Part shown: one piece after another, positions 1 through 7,762 of the stretch
How the letters are laid out: each line of letters begins with the position of its first letter
Position numbering within the stretch: the first letter of the stretch is position 1
Assembly: GCA_019243475.1 (NCBI GenBank)
Contig: JAFAUE010000075.1
Location: 1 to 33,438, forward strand
Source of the DNA: Acidobacteriota bacterium
GTDB taxonomy: Bacteria; Acidobacteriota; Terriglobia; Terriglobales; Acidobacteriaceae
Length of the DNA: 33,438 nucleotides
Direction: 5' to 3'
The notes under the pieces: generated by a model
The model's input: the letters and a program-made list of their open reading frames with translations, nothing else
Databases searched by the model: none
What the model was told of the DNA's origin: nothing
Made by a program: the position numbers and the translations under genes

Positions 1-1296
1 AAAGGGTTTCTGAGCAAGCTGGCCAGCAAGCTGAAGCCGCGCAAGGAACATCAGCGCGAAGAAGAGAATACCGTGCGCAAGTACATTCAGATCGACGCGC
101 CGGTTGATCTCGAGTACGACCACCCCGTCGCCAAGCTCCAGGCCGGCGACCTGTTCGGCGAAATGACCTGCATGAGTTTCTACCCGCGCAGCGCGACAGT
201 GGTCGCCGCCGAGTACACGGTTTGTCTGGAAATGCTGCGAAACGTTCTGGACGTTCTGCAGAAAAACAAGACATTTCGTTCCAAGCTCGATGCGAACTAT
301 CGCGCCCGCGCTTTGGAGACTCACCTCAAGAGCGTGCCGATATTCTCCTCGCTCACTCAGGATTTCATTGACTATTTGCGCGACCGCGTGGAGCTGCGGC
401 GATTTACACCCGGCCAGGTCATCTGCCGGCAGGGCGATCCAGCGGGCAGCTTTTATCTGGTTCGCATCGGCTTCGTCAAAGTAAGTGAGCATCATCCAGG
501 CGGTGAGCTCGTCTTGTCCTACCTGGCGCGGGGAAGCTATTTCGGTGAGATCGGACTCCTCTCCGATGAGGGTATTCGAACAGCAACCTGCACTGCCCTA
601 GACCATGTGGAAGTGGTTCGTATCTCGCGAGAAGACTTCCTGGCGATGGTCGGGCGTTTTCCGCAAGTGCGTGCCAGCCTCGAGGCGGTAGCAAAGGAAC
701 GTATCGAGGAGAACCGCAGCCGTCTGCATAATCTACAAAATGTGCCGGTCGACGACTTTCTGCGTCAGGGATTGATGGATGCCCAAAGTCTGCTTGTGCT
801 CGACTTGGACCGCTGCACTCGCTGCGACCAGTGCGTAAAGGCCTGCGCCGATGCGCATGACGGCATCACGCGGCTCATTCGCGACGGCCTCCGCTTCGAT
901 CATTATTTGGTCGCGACTTCCTGCCGGCAATGCCGTGATCCGCTTTGCATGGTGGGTTGTCCGGTTGGCTCCATCCGGCGGAGAAACTCTCTTGAAGTGA
1001 TTATTGAAGATTGGTGTGTAGGTTGTGGTCTTTGCGCGAATAACTGCCCGTACGGAAATATCAATCTACACGAATTTGAACTTCCAAGCGGAGGTACAGG
1101 GCAGAAGGCCAAAGTTAAAAAGGCGACTTCCTGCAACCTCTGCTATGACCATCCTGAGCCGAGCTGTGTTTACGCCTGTCCGCACGATGCGGCGCATCGT
1201 GTGAATCCGCCCGAGTTTTTCGGCGAGATGCTTGGAGGTAAGGAGGTCAAAGCGGTGCCCTACAGCATGTCGCCAGGAATGATGGATCGCCGCTAA
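1..1296 (+). CDS. Cyclic-nucleotide-binding / 4x[4Fe-4S] ferredoxin fusion protein (5' partial)
   Basis: The frame is open from base 1, so the true start lies outside the window; the GTG at 73 is only an internal candidate. The visible part starts in the second half of a cNMP-binding (CAP_ED) domain (GDLFGEM motif near 145-175). A complete second cNMP domain follows at about 330-690, with the typical phosphate-cassette-like SYFGEIGLLSDE segment. From about 800 come four cysteine clusters of the DmsB/HybA/NrfC type: CTRCDQCVKAC, CRQCRDPLCMVGC, CVGCGLCANNC and CNLCYDHPEPSCVYAC, that is 16 cysteines for four [4Fe-4S] clusters. No Tat signal is visible, so a cytoplasmic location is inferred. The next gene, a b-type cytochrome, begins 5 nt downstream. 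Likely role: a ligand-gated electron relay on the cytoplasmic side of a membrane redox complex. The domains are clear, the partners are inferred, and binding of cAMP, cGMP or another ligand cannot be read from the sequence. Confidence 0.9.
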   Translation, partial: KGFLSKLASKLKPRKEHQREEENTVRKYIQIDAPVDLEYDHPVAKLQAGDLFGEMTCMSFYPRSATVVAAEYTVCLEMLRNVLDVLQKNKTFRSKLDANYRARALETHLKSVPIFSSLTQDFIDYLRDRVELRRFTPGQVICRQGDPAGSFYLVRIGFVKVSEHHPGGELVLSYLARGSYFGEIGLLSDEGIRTATCTALDHVEVVRISREDFLAMVGRFPQVRASLEAVAKERIEENRSRLHNLQNVPVDDFLRQGLMDAQSLLVLDLDRCTRCDQCVKACADAHDGITRLIRDGLRFDHYLVATSCRQCRDPLCMVGCPVGSIRRRNSLEVIIEDWCVGCGLCANNCPYGNINLHEFELPSGGTGQKAKVKKATSCNLCYDHPEPSCVYACPHDAAHRVNPPEFFGEMLGGKEVKAVPYSMSPGMMDRR

Positions 1297-1301
1297 AGCC
1301 T

Positions 1302-2198
1302 ATGCTCATTGACCAGACACATCGTCCCTGGCTTTGGCGGAGCATAGTTATTCTTGCCGTCTGTGCGGCGGTGTACGTCCCTTACAACCATTACACGTTG
1401 GGCGGGGCGCGGGGCGGAACCGTAATCGGAATCATCTACGGAAGCCTCGGCTTCGGATTCATGATTTTTGCCGGCTTGTTGAGCTTGCGGAAAAGGTTTC
1501 CCGTGTGGCGCATGGGCCGAACCTCCAGCTGGATGCGCGGGCATCTTTGGTTGGGCCTCCTCAGCTATCCGATTATCCTGTTTCACTCCGCGTTCAGTTT
1601 TGGGAAAGGTACGCTGACCTGGTGGATGATGTTGCTCTTCACCATCGTTATCGTCAGCGGGCTTATCGGGGCTGCGATTCAACATTACCTGCCGAAAATG
1701 ATGACGCGGCAGGTGCCATACGAAACCATTTACGCCGAGATACCACGAATCCGCGGACAGCTCCTTGATGAGGCCGACGTTAAAGTCGCCGAGATTACCG
1801 GCATTACCATGAACCAGTCGGTGATTGCCGCGGCCGCGGGCAACGCCGGAGGCGTGATCGTGACGACTGTACAGATGGAAGAGCAGGTTCGTGACGAGCT
1901 TACCCGCTTCTATAGCAACGACCTTCGTCCCTATTTGGAACTGGAGGGAGGCAAGGGACAAGCGATCGCCGACCGCTCTCTATCTGCAGCAATGTTTATC
2001 AATGTGCGCACACGACTGCCCGAAGTTGTGCATCCCGTGATCTCGGACTTAGAGAGCATCTGCGAAGAGAAGCGGCAGCTCGACCGCCAACTGAATTTGC
2101 ACCGCGTGTTGCACGCCTGGCTGCTGATCCATTTGCCGCTGTCGTTCGCCCTGCTGTTGATGGGTGCCGTGCATGCAGTGGTTGCATTGCGATACTGA
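1302..2198 (+). CDS. Di-haem b-type membrane cytochrome
   Basis: This 298-residue protein has about five hydrophobic helices, near residues 10-28, 40-62, 81-100, 107-130 and 271-295. A soluble stretch of roughly 130 residues separates helices 4 and 5. Two helices each carry a histidine pair at exact H-x13-H spacing: H81/H95 (within RGHLWLG and LFHSAF) and H277/H291 (within LIHLPLS and GAVHAVV). This is the classical arrangement for two b haems stacked across a membrane, as in the cytochrome b family. Overall similarity to named cytochrome b families is not obvious to me, and the long soluble insertion is unusual. The gene sits 5 nt after the Fe-S fusion gene and 12 nt before the decahaem cytochrome c gene. 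A role carrying electrons through the membrane between those two proteins is a natural inference; a quinone-reactive role is an alternative. Confidence 0.8.
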   Translation: MLIDQTHRPWLWRSIVILAVCAAVYVPYNHYTLGGARGGTVIGIIYGSLGFGFMIFAGLLSLRKRFPVWRMGRTSSWMRGHLWLGLLSYPIILFHSAFSFGKGTLTWWMMLLFTIVIVSGLIGAAIQHYLPKMMTRQVPYETIYAEIPRIRGQLLDEADVKVAEITGITMNQSVIAAAAGNAGGVIVTTVQMEEQVRDELTRFYSNDLRPYLELEGGKGQAIADRSLSAAMFINVRTRLPEVVHPVISDLESICEEKRQLDRQLNLHRVLHAWLLIHLPLSFALLLMGAVHAVVALRY

Positions 2199-2210
2199 CG
2201 AGAACTAACG

Positions 2211-3695
2211 ATGGCCGGACGCATACGCACAGCCAAAAGCCTGGGACAGCGCCACGACTTCCACTACTTCCAGCGTTGGGGGCGGTGGAGGTTCCTGCGT
2301 GCTTTCTTGATGATCGCGGTACCGGCGATCGCGGGACTCTGGCTGTTGGGCTTTGCTTTGCACCACGACTCCGAGCCCTATGCAAGCGGGCCGCTTTCCA
2401 CTGTGCATTCTTTCACCGGGAAAAGATGCGGCACCTGTCATCGTCCTGTCATCGAAGCTGGTTTCTTGAAGGTCGGCTTCAGGCAACATGTGGACGACGC
2501 CGCTTGCCTGAGCTGTCACCAGGCTCCCGCTCATCAGGCGCTTCAAACATTCACTCCAACCTGCGCCTCGTGCCATGTGGAGCACACAGGTTCTCAGCAT
2601 CTGCGGCAAACTGCGGATGAAACCTGCGTCCAGTGCCACGGCGAGCTGAAAGTCAAGAGCGGCTCTCCGCGGTATCAGACGGCGATCTACGACTTCGACA
2701 AGAAGCATCCTGAGTTCGCGCCATTGCGTACAGGATTCGGTGATCCGGGAACGATCAAGCTCAACCACTCAGTGCATATGCGGGCTGGACTATTGGGGCC
2801 AAATGCGCAGCCTGTGCAGATGCAGTGCCAGGACTGCCATCGCACGCCGGCAGATCAAAGCGCACCCTGGAAGTACGGTGAGTCACGACTCCTACAGACT
2901 TCTTTGCAATCGGGAAGCTCGGCGGATCCGCATAATCCTGCGATGCCGGAGGAACCGACTCGCCCTGGGATTGGTCGGGCCTACATGGCGGCTCCCACTT
3001 ATGCCAGCGCCTGCCAGAATTGTCATGCGCTGCAGTTCGACAGCCACTTCACGGAATCGGCGCCGCACGACAAACCTCAGGTCGTTCATGACTTCATCGT
3101 GCGCAGGCTTACCGAGTACATCCATCAGCATCCTGAGGCGATCCACGAAACCCCGCGTCCCTTGCGTGTCATGTTCGGCGGCACGATTTCGCGCGAGCCG
3201 CAGACGCCGCGGATCGCTCGCAGTGCCGATGAGTGGGTGCGTATTCACACTGAAGACGCTGAGAACCTGCTTTGGAGAAAGACCTGTCAAGAGTGCCATA
3301 CCCTCAGGTTTTCGCCGAATCAGACGACAGATAGTTCCGCTCTGCCGGAAGTGGCTCCCTCTCAGATAAAAGCGGTGTGGCTACCAAATTCTGTTTTTAG
3401 TCACTACGCTCATGCCGGCGTCAATTGCCAGTCCTGCCATACCAAGGCGCTCGCCAGCACGGAGACACAGGATGTGCTGATCCCGAGCATCACTACCTGC
3501 CAGCAGTGCCATAATGGGAACCCGGTCAAGCTCGGACAATCTGAGAACGGCTGCTTCCTCTGCCACCAATATCACAACTGGAAGCAGTCCCGCGGTCCAT
3601 TCATTCCTACGCACGCGATGGACCAGCTTCGAGGTGCGGCTCCGCAACGGCCTTCGACTGAAGGAATCGTTGCTTCTCAGCTTTTCCTGCCCTAG
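2211..3695 (+). CDS. Membrane-anchored decahaem cytochrome c
   Basis: This 494-residue protein has one N-terminal membrane segment at about residues 29-49, with no obvious signal-peptidase site, so it is probably anchored with the body in the periplasm. Ten CxxCH haem-attachment motifs follow: CGTCH, CLSCH, CASCH, CVQCH, CQDCH, CQNCH, CQECH, CQSCH, CQQCH and CFLCH. The first starts at residue 73. Four are closely packed at the front and three cluster at the end, with looser spacing between. Many additional histidines could act as distal ligands, as in cytochrome c3/c7-like chains. It lies 12 nt after the b-type cytochrome gene. Within the family such proteins move electrons between membrane and periplasmic partners; the true acceptor or donor is unknown. 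Maturation would need a Ccm-type pathway, and ccm genes are present at 16902-19710. Confidence 0.92.
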   Translation: MAGRIRTAKSLGQRHDFHYFQRWGRWRFLRAFLMIAVPAIAGLWLLGFALHHDSEPYASGPLSTVHSFTGKRCGTCHRPVIEAGFLKVGFRQHVDDAACLSCHQAPAHQALQTFTPTCASCHVEHTGSQHLRQTADETCVQCHGELKVKSGSPRYQTAIYDFDKKHPEFAPLRTGFGDPGTIKLNHSVHMRAGLLGPNAQPVQMQCQDCHRTPADQSAPWKYGESRLLQTSLQSGSSADPHNPAMPEEPTRPGIGRAYMAAPTYASACQNCHALQFDSHFTESAPHDKPQVVHDFIVRRLTEYIHQHPEAIHETPRPLRVMFGGTISREPQTPRIARSADEWVRIHTEDAENLLWRKTCQECHTLRFSPNQTTDSSALPEVAPSQIKAVWLPNSVFSHYAHAGVNCQSCHTKALASTETQDVLIPSITTCQQCHNGNPVKLGQSENGCFLCHQYHNWKQSRGPFIPTHAMDQLRGAAPQRPSTEGIVASQLFLP

Positions 3696-3751
3696 CTCGC
3701 AGCCTTCAGTTTGGCTAACCGAGTCGCAATGCTATGGTTGAATAGCGCCAA

Positions 3752-4927
3752 ATGGGGGATAATCGGTTTCCGAATTCGTTCTCCCGGTTGCTGAACAGCA
3801 GAGCCGCAAGCATTTTCCGCCGGCCCGTGTACATCTTCTGGCTGTCGCTGCTTGCGATCACATTCTTTGCCCTGACCTTCGGATTGAACCGACTGTATGC
3901 GCAGAAGCAGCAGCAGCTGAGTCGGTACTGGTACGGCAGGGCGCAAGCCGCTCTTGAATCTCATCAGGCAGACGAAGCTATATCCGATCTGCGCACTGCG
4001 CTGGTCTACTCGCACGATCGTCCACAGTACCTGTTCTCGCTGGCCCAAGCCCTGGAAGCTGCGGGTCGCATAACCGAAGCTCGTTCCTACCTTCTGAGCT
4101 TGCTGGAGGATGAGCCCGGCAACGGCCCCTATAACCTTCAACTTGCGCGTCTGGCGGCGAAGGAGAACGACGTCAGTCATGCAATGCGCTATTTCAATGG
4201 CGCGATTTATGGCGCGTGGGAATCAGATCCCATTTCGAAACGGCAGCAAGCGCGGCAGGAATTGGTCTCTTATCTTCTGGAAAAAGGGATGAATACCCAG
4301 GCGCGCGGCGAACTTCTCACCTTCACTACCGATATGCCCAAAACGGCACAATCGGAGTTCTGGGTTGCAAATGCCTTCAGCCGACTCGGCGACGATAGCA
4401 GTGCGCTGCAGTTTTACAAGGCTGGACTGCGACTCGACCGCCGCAACGCCGGAGCGATGCTGGGAGCCGGCGAATCTTCATTCCGATTGCTTCGCTACCA
4501 CGAAGCATTGAACTACTTTAAGGCGGCCTTGGCTTTACGACCGGACGCTACCACGTCCGGTTGGCTGCAATTAACCTCGATGACGATGGACTTGAATCCG
4601 TTTCAAAGCCAGATGTCTGCGGTTGAACGTCGCCATCGTCTGATCCTGGCGATGGATATCGCCGACCAGCGATTGCGCGCCTGCACTCAGCTACAAAATG
4701 GATCTTCCGCAAACAGCCCATCGACATCGCAAAGTCTCCGAGCGCAGTGGATCCAACTCGACGATCAACTGCAGAACGCGCGCAGCGATTCCGACGTAGT
4801 CCAACTTCTCGCGCCTGCAGCGAACTTAATTGTGAACATCGAAAAGCAAAACCGGTGTAGTGCTCCCGCAGTGGGTGACCAAGCATTGCTTCAAATCTAT
4901 GCCAATGCTGAGGAGTTGCAGCCTTGA
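3752..4927 (+). CDS. Membrane-anchored TPR-repeat protein
   Basis: This 391-residue protein has a hydrophobic helix at about residues 28-46 (YIFWLSLLAITFFALTF), followed by tetratricopeptide-like helical pairs from about residue 60 to 280. Recognisable units include AQAALESHQADEAISDL, AQALEAAGRITEARSYLL and the ALNYFKAALALRPDA block. The C-terminal hundred residues have no clear domain. It is probably a periplasmic scaffold tethered to the inner membrane. It lies 56 nt after the decahaem cytochrome gene, and its TGA stop overlaps the TTG start of the CLC gene by 4 nt, so translational coupling with the channel is likely. No strong Shine-Dalgarno sequence precedes the ATG at 3752. A role in assembling the upstream cytochromes with the channel is inferred from position alone. 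Confidence 0.82.
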   Translation: MGDNRFPNSFSRLLNSRAASIFRRPVYIFWLSLLAITFFALTFGLNRLYAQKQQQLSRYWYGRAQAALESHQADEAISDLRTALVYSHDRPQYLFSLAQALEAAGRITEARSYLLSLLEDEPGNGPYNLQLARLAAKENDVSHAMRYFNGAIYGAWESDPISKRQQARQELVSYLLEKGMNTQARGELLTFTTDMPKTAQSEFWVANAFSRLGDDSSALQFYKAGLRLDRRNAGAMLGAGESSFRLLRYHEALNYFKAALALRPDATTSGWLQLTSMTMDLNPFQSQMSAVERRHRLILAMDIADQRLRACTQLQNGSSANSPSTSQSLRAQWIQLDDQLQNARSDSDVVQLLAPAANLIVNIEKQNRCSAPAVGDQALLQIYANAEELQP

Positions 4928-6642
4928 GCGACGTCACGCCGGCGCTTGCGGATCACGTTGAAGAACAACCATCGGGCAAGGTCGCCTCTCAAGGTGAGCG
5001 CTTCTTCCTCGTGCTGGCGATCTTTATCGGAGTTCTGGCCGGACTCTCCGTAGTTTGCTTCCGGATCGCCATCGAGTTTGTTCGAATCACGCTCCTCGGC
5101 TCATCGCTGTCGCCCGGCTTCCCTCGAATTGTCCTCGCGCCTGCATTCACTGGAATTGTCGTTGCGCTGCTGGTTCTCTTTGCATTTCCCCGCGCGCGAG
5201 GTAGCGGCGTCAACCAAACTAAGGCGGCGCTTTACATCTATGACGGATACATTCCGTTTCGCACCGCCGTCGGAAAGTTCGTATGCTCGGCGTTGGCAAT
5301 TGGCTCTGGGCAATCGCTCGGTCCGGAAGATCCGTCGCTGCAGATCGGGGCGTCGATCGCTTCCGCGTTGGGCAGACGGCTTCAGCTGAATCGGGAGCGC
5401 CTGCGCTTAATAGCGCCGATCGGTGCGGCTGCCGGACTTTCGGCGGCGTTCAACTCGCCTATTTCGGCCGTGTTGTTCGTGATTGAGGAAGTAATCGGCA
5501 GATGGACGGCCAGCATCTTCGGCGCCGTGGTGCTGGCTGCAGTCTCGAGCGTAGTTGTGGCGCGATACTTTCTCGGGTCTCAGCCCCTTTTCCGAATTCC
5601 TCCGGTGCAGTTCATCGCTCCCAGCGAGCTATTTGCCTACGGCGTCTTGGGAATTGTGGGCGCCATCGCAGCTGTGATATTCGCCAAAGCCATCGAGATT
5701 CTGCGTCCGCGCATGAAGTCCCTGCCGAGGTGGACGCAGTTTCTGCAGCCTGCGCTCGCAGGACTGATCATCGGCCTCATCGGCTGGCTCGGCCGTCCGG
5801 AGGTAATGGGTGCCGGATACGAATTCATGGATCAGGCAATGCATGATCAATTCGCCTGGAAGGTCATGGCAATTCTGGCCGGATTGAAAATTCTCTCCAC
5901 AACCTTATCCTTCGTCAGCGGCACGCCCGGAGGAATGTTCGCACCCACTCTGTTCATCGGCGCAATGCTCGGCGGAGCGGTTGGAGGGGTTGAACGGCTA
6001 TTGTTTCCCCACCTTACTGGTTCGGTGGGCACATATGCTCTCGTTGGCATGGGTGTTCTGTTCGCCGCATTCCTGCGCGTCCCGTTGACATCTGTCTTCA
6101 TGGTCCTGGAGGTAAGCGGAAACTACTCAATCATCGTTCCTGTCATTCTGGCCAACACGCTCGCGTATCTCATCTCGCGCAACCTTCAACCGGTTCCCAT
6201 TTTCGACATGCTGAGCCGGCAGGACGGGATCGATCTTCCCTCAATGGAAGAACAGCGCGAAGAACGCGTGCTGCGCGTCGAAGACGCCATGCGAGCGGTG
6301 GATGTGCCGATCGTCAACTCACACGAGACGATTGAAGATGCTTTGCACGCACTGGAGGCGACCAGCAGTCCTGACGTTCTTGTCGATGACCCACCGTTTG
6401 GCTGGTGCAGCCTTAGCCGGGAGACGCTCACCGGCATCGTGGTACAGGGGAAGGGTGTCGAAGTATTGTCAGAGATTCTCCCTGAAGCTCGCATGCCGGT
6501 GCTCTACCCGGACAACCGGCTTGAAGTTGCCCTCCGACACATTGCCCAGTGGCCGTTTCTCCCTGTTGTGCATCGTGCCAACCCAAAGCAACTGGTTGGA
6601 TTGATCTCCCTGCGTGACGTTATGAGCGCGTTCGTGCAGTAA
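4924..6642 (+). CDS. CLC-family chloride channel/antiporter with C-terminal CBS-like region
   Basis: This 572-residue protein shows the CLC signatures: GSGVNQ (the GSGIP-like selectivity motif, near residue 97), GPEDPSLQIGA (GxExP, keeping the gating glutamate) and GGMFAPTLFIGAMLGG (the GIFAP-like motif). Between them lies the SAAFNSPISAVLFVIEEVIG core. About ten or more membrane helices are evident up to residue 420. The last 130 residues resemble a CBS-domain pair (start VEDAMRAVDVPIV, end LVGLISLRDVMSAFV), a module that often binds adenine nucleotides. The start is a TTG overlapping the TGA stop of the TPR gene, in agreement with coupled translation. CLC proteins transport chloride, either passively or as 2Cl-/H+ exchangers; the retained gate glutamate fits either. 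Its place at the end of a redox operon suggests charge or pH compensation for electron flow, which is an inference. Confidence 0.93.
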   Translation: MSDVTPALADHVEEQPSGKVASQGERFFLVLAIFIGVLAGLSVVCFRIAIEFVRITLLGSSLSPGFPRIVLAPAFTGIVVALLVLFAFPRARGSGVNQTKAALYIYDGYIPFRTAVGKFVCSALAIGSGQSLGPEDPSLQIGASIASALGRRLQLNRERLRLIAPIGAAAGLSAAFNSPISAVLFVIEEVIGRWTASIFGAVVLAAVSSVVVARYFLGSQPLFRIPPVQFIAPSELFAYGVLGIVGAIAAVIFAKAIEILRPRMKSLPRWTQFLQPALAGLIIGLIGWLGRPEVMGAGYEFMDQAMHDQFAWKVMAILAGLKILSTTLSFVSGTPGGMFAPTLFIGAMLGGAVGGVERLLFPHLTGSVGTYALVGMGVLFAAFLRVPLTSVFMVLEVSGNYSIIVPVILANTLAYLISRNLQPVPIFDMLSRQDGIDLPSMEEQREERVLRVEDAMRAVDVPIVNSHETIEDALHALEATSSPDVLVDDPPFGWCSLSRETLTGIVVQGKGVEVLSEILPEARMPVLYPDNRLEVALRHIAQWPFLPVVHRANPKQLVGLISLRDVMSAFVQ

Positions 6643-6681
6643 AGACCACAATCCTGAGCAGCCGAAAACTTAGCCTCAAAA

Positions 6682-6710
6682 TGCATTTTTCCCAAAAACG
6701 GGACTATAAT
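6682..6710 (+). promoter_or_regulatory. Candidate sigma-70-type promoter for the small membrane protein
   Basis: A perfect TATAAT hexamer lies at 6705-6710, about 118 nt upstream of the next ATG. At 17-bp spacing the -35 position would be TGCATT (6682-6687), which is weak. The region after it, up to 6827, would be a long untranslated leader containing a short GC-rich inverted repeat around TCCCG/CGGGA near 6778-6800. It is supported only by the -10 match and by its location just after the CLC stop codon. Confidence 0.35.
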
Positions 6711-6827
6711 TCCGCGCAAATAGGGGTTACTCCCGTCTAAGAGGAGGCCCCACGCAGCCGACCCGGCGCACGACCGCTCCCGGGCAACGAGTTCGCGGGA
6801 CCAGCTTAGAACCTTTTCGAGGTGCAT

Positions 6828-7106
6828 ATGCCTGGACTGTCGCCGATTCTTATGTTGCTCATCCTCTGGGGCGCAATCACCCTGGTTTTAATTGTTCTTC
6901 TCATTTATCGCAGCACGTTGTCGATGCATGAGGATGACCAGCTGTTCCTTAGCGAAGGCGAGAACCAGCTCGCTCAGGAACAGGCTGAACTGCAAAAAAA
7001 GATGGACAAGATTCAACCTTTCGTTCGCACATGCGGCGCCCTCTCCGCACTGCTTTTAGTAGTTATGGCCGGGTGGGGCATTTACGACATGTATAAGAAC
7101 TTCTGA
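6828..7106 (+). CDS. Small two-helix membrane protein of unknown function
   Basis: This is a 92-residue protein from the ATG at 6828. A GAGG Shine-Dalgarno sequence at 6819-6822 supports this start over the in-frame GTG at 6822. A hydrophobic helix (about residues 5-27), a charged Glu/Gln-rich linker (about 30-62, with a coiled-coil-like EQAELQKKMDKI segment) and a second helix (about 70-88, ALLLVVMAGWGIYDMY) make up the whole protein. I do not recognise a family. The coding look, good ribosome site and upstream TATAAT suggest a real gene transcribed separately from the CLC operon. Confidence 0.7.
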   Translation: MPGLSPILMLLILWGAITLVLIVLLIYRSTLSMHEDDQLFLSEGENQLAQEQAELQKKMDKIQPFVRTCGALSALLLVVMAGWGIYDMYKNF

Positions 7107-7143
7107 TCAATTGATGCAGTAGGCGCATACAACTCAATTTGAT

Positions 7144-7210
7144 CGGTCGCCGGACCGCCTGCGTTCTGTACAGGCGCGTTTCGGGACCGAGTACAGAACC
7201 CTAGGTTCTG
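7144..7210. repeat. Cluster of overlapping inverted repeats upstream of the receiver-like gene
   Basis: Four inverted repeats are packed into 67 nt. CGGTC/GACCG (7144-7148 and 7153-7157) encloses a 4-nt loop. CGCCTG/CAGGCG lies around 7157-7176. A 9-bp perfect pair, GTTCTGTAC at 7163-7171 and GTACAGAAC at 7191-7199, has a 19-nt spacer. CAGAACC/GGTTCTG (7194-7200 and 7204-7210) has a 3-nt loop. The segment CAGAAC is shared by the last two, so they cannot form together. The cluster ends about 135 nt before the likely start of the next gene. It could be an mRNA leader switch, an operator or a terminator for the upstream gene; no uridine tract follows. Confidence 0.55.
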
Positions 7211-7344
7211 AGCCAAGCCGGGGCTCGATATTTACCCTATTGCGGCAACCTACGCTCCTGAAGCAGCTTCTCTCCAGTTATCAAGTAGTACATGCCCTGA
7301 ATACCTATTCACAGGGACTTTGGAGATGGAAGGTGGAGAGCACG

Positions 7345-7725
7345 GTGAATACAGGCAACAATACAGTGCAGCGCAAGGCCATGATGGTGGATGACGATAA
7401 GGATCGCTATCGTCGTAAAGAGCGGAATGAGTCGTTGAAACAGGCCGGATATAAGGTTTTTCCGGTTCTGCGCATGCAGGATGTCTGCGCCCGCTGCAAG
7501 CCCGGCGCGTTCGAGCTGATCGTGGTAAACGGCACCCAGAACCCCATGGGCGCTTTGGAGCTCTGCGATCAAATTAAAGTCAACGACCCAGACCAGAAGC
7601 TGTTTATGGTCGCAGACGCGAGTCAGGTGAACGCCAGCCGCGAGTACATCGTTTCAAATTGGAACGAGCTGAATCAGCGTCTTGCCGGCCAGCAGGAAAA
7701 CAAGCAGGATCTGGTAGCGGCCTAG
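7345..7725 (+). CDS. Degenerate response-regulator receiver-like protein
   Basis: The GTG at 7345 is chosen because GGAG sits 6 nt upstream (7335-7338); the frame is open further up to a TTG at 7240, but the extra 35 residues look non-coding. The product has about 126 residues. The segment MMVDDDKDRYRRKERNESLKQAGYKVF resembles the first strand and helix of a receiver domain, including the acidic cluster. Where the phosphorylated aspartate would be expected (LIVVNGTQNPMGALELC) there is an asparagine or glycine. After MVADAS there is no clear conserved lysine. It therefore resembles a pseudo-receiver that probably cannot be phosphorylated in the usual way. Convergent with the patatin gene, with 37 nt between stops. 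Confidence in coding is good; the family call is moderate. Confidence 0.6.
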   Translation: MNTGNNTVQRKAMMVDDDKDRYRRKERNESLKQAGYKVFPVLRMQDVCARCKPGAFELIVVNGTQNPMGALELCDQIKVNDPDQKLFMVADASQVNASREYIVSNWNELNQRLAGQQENKQDLVAA

Positions 7726-7762
7726 AGCCCAGGAACGCTAATCGCACGATCGATAAGGTAGC

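Noticed and set aside
1293-1961. Long minus-strand frame opposite the b-type cytochrome
   Set aside because: It lies wholly antisense to a gene with clear membrane helices and haem ligands, and its product is low-complexity and hydrophilic without family features.
7726-7762. Terminator between the receiver-like gene and the patatin gene
   Set aside because: The 37-nt convergent gap has only a short CGATCG-type palindrome and no stem with a T-run.
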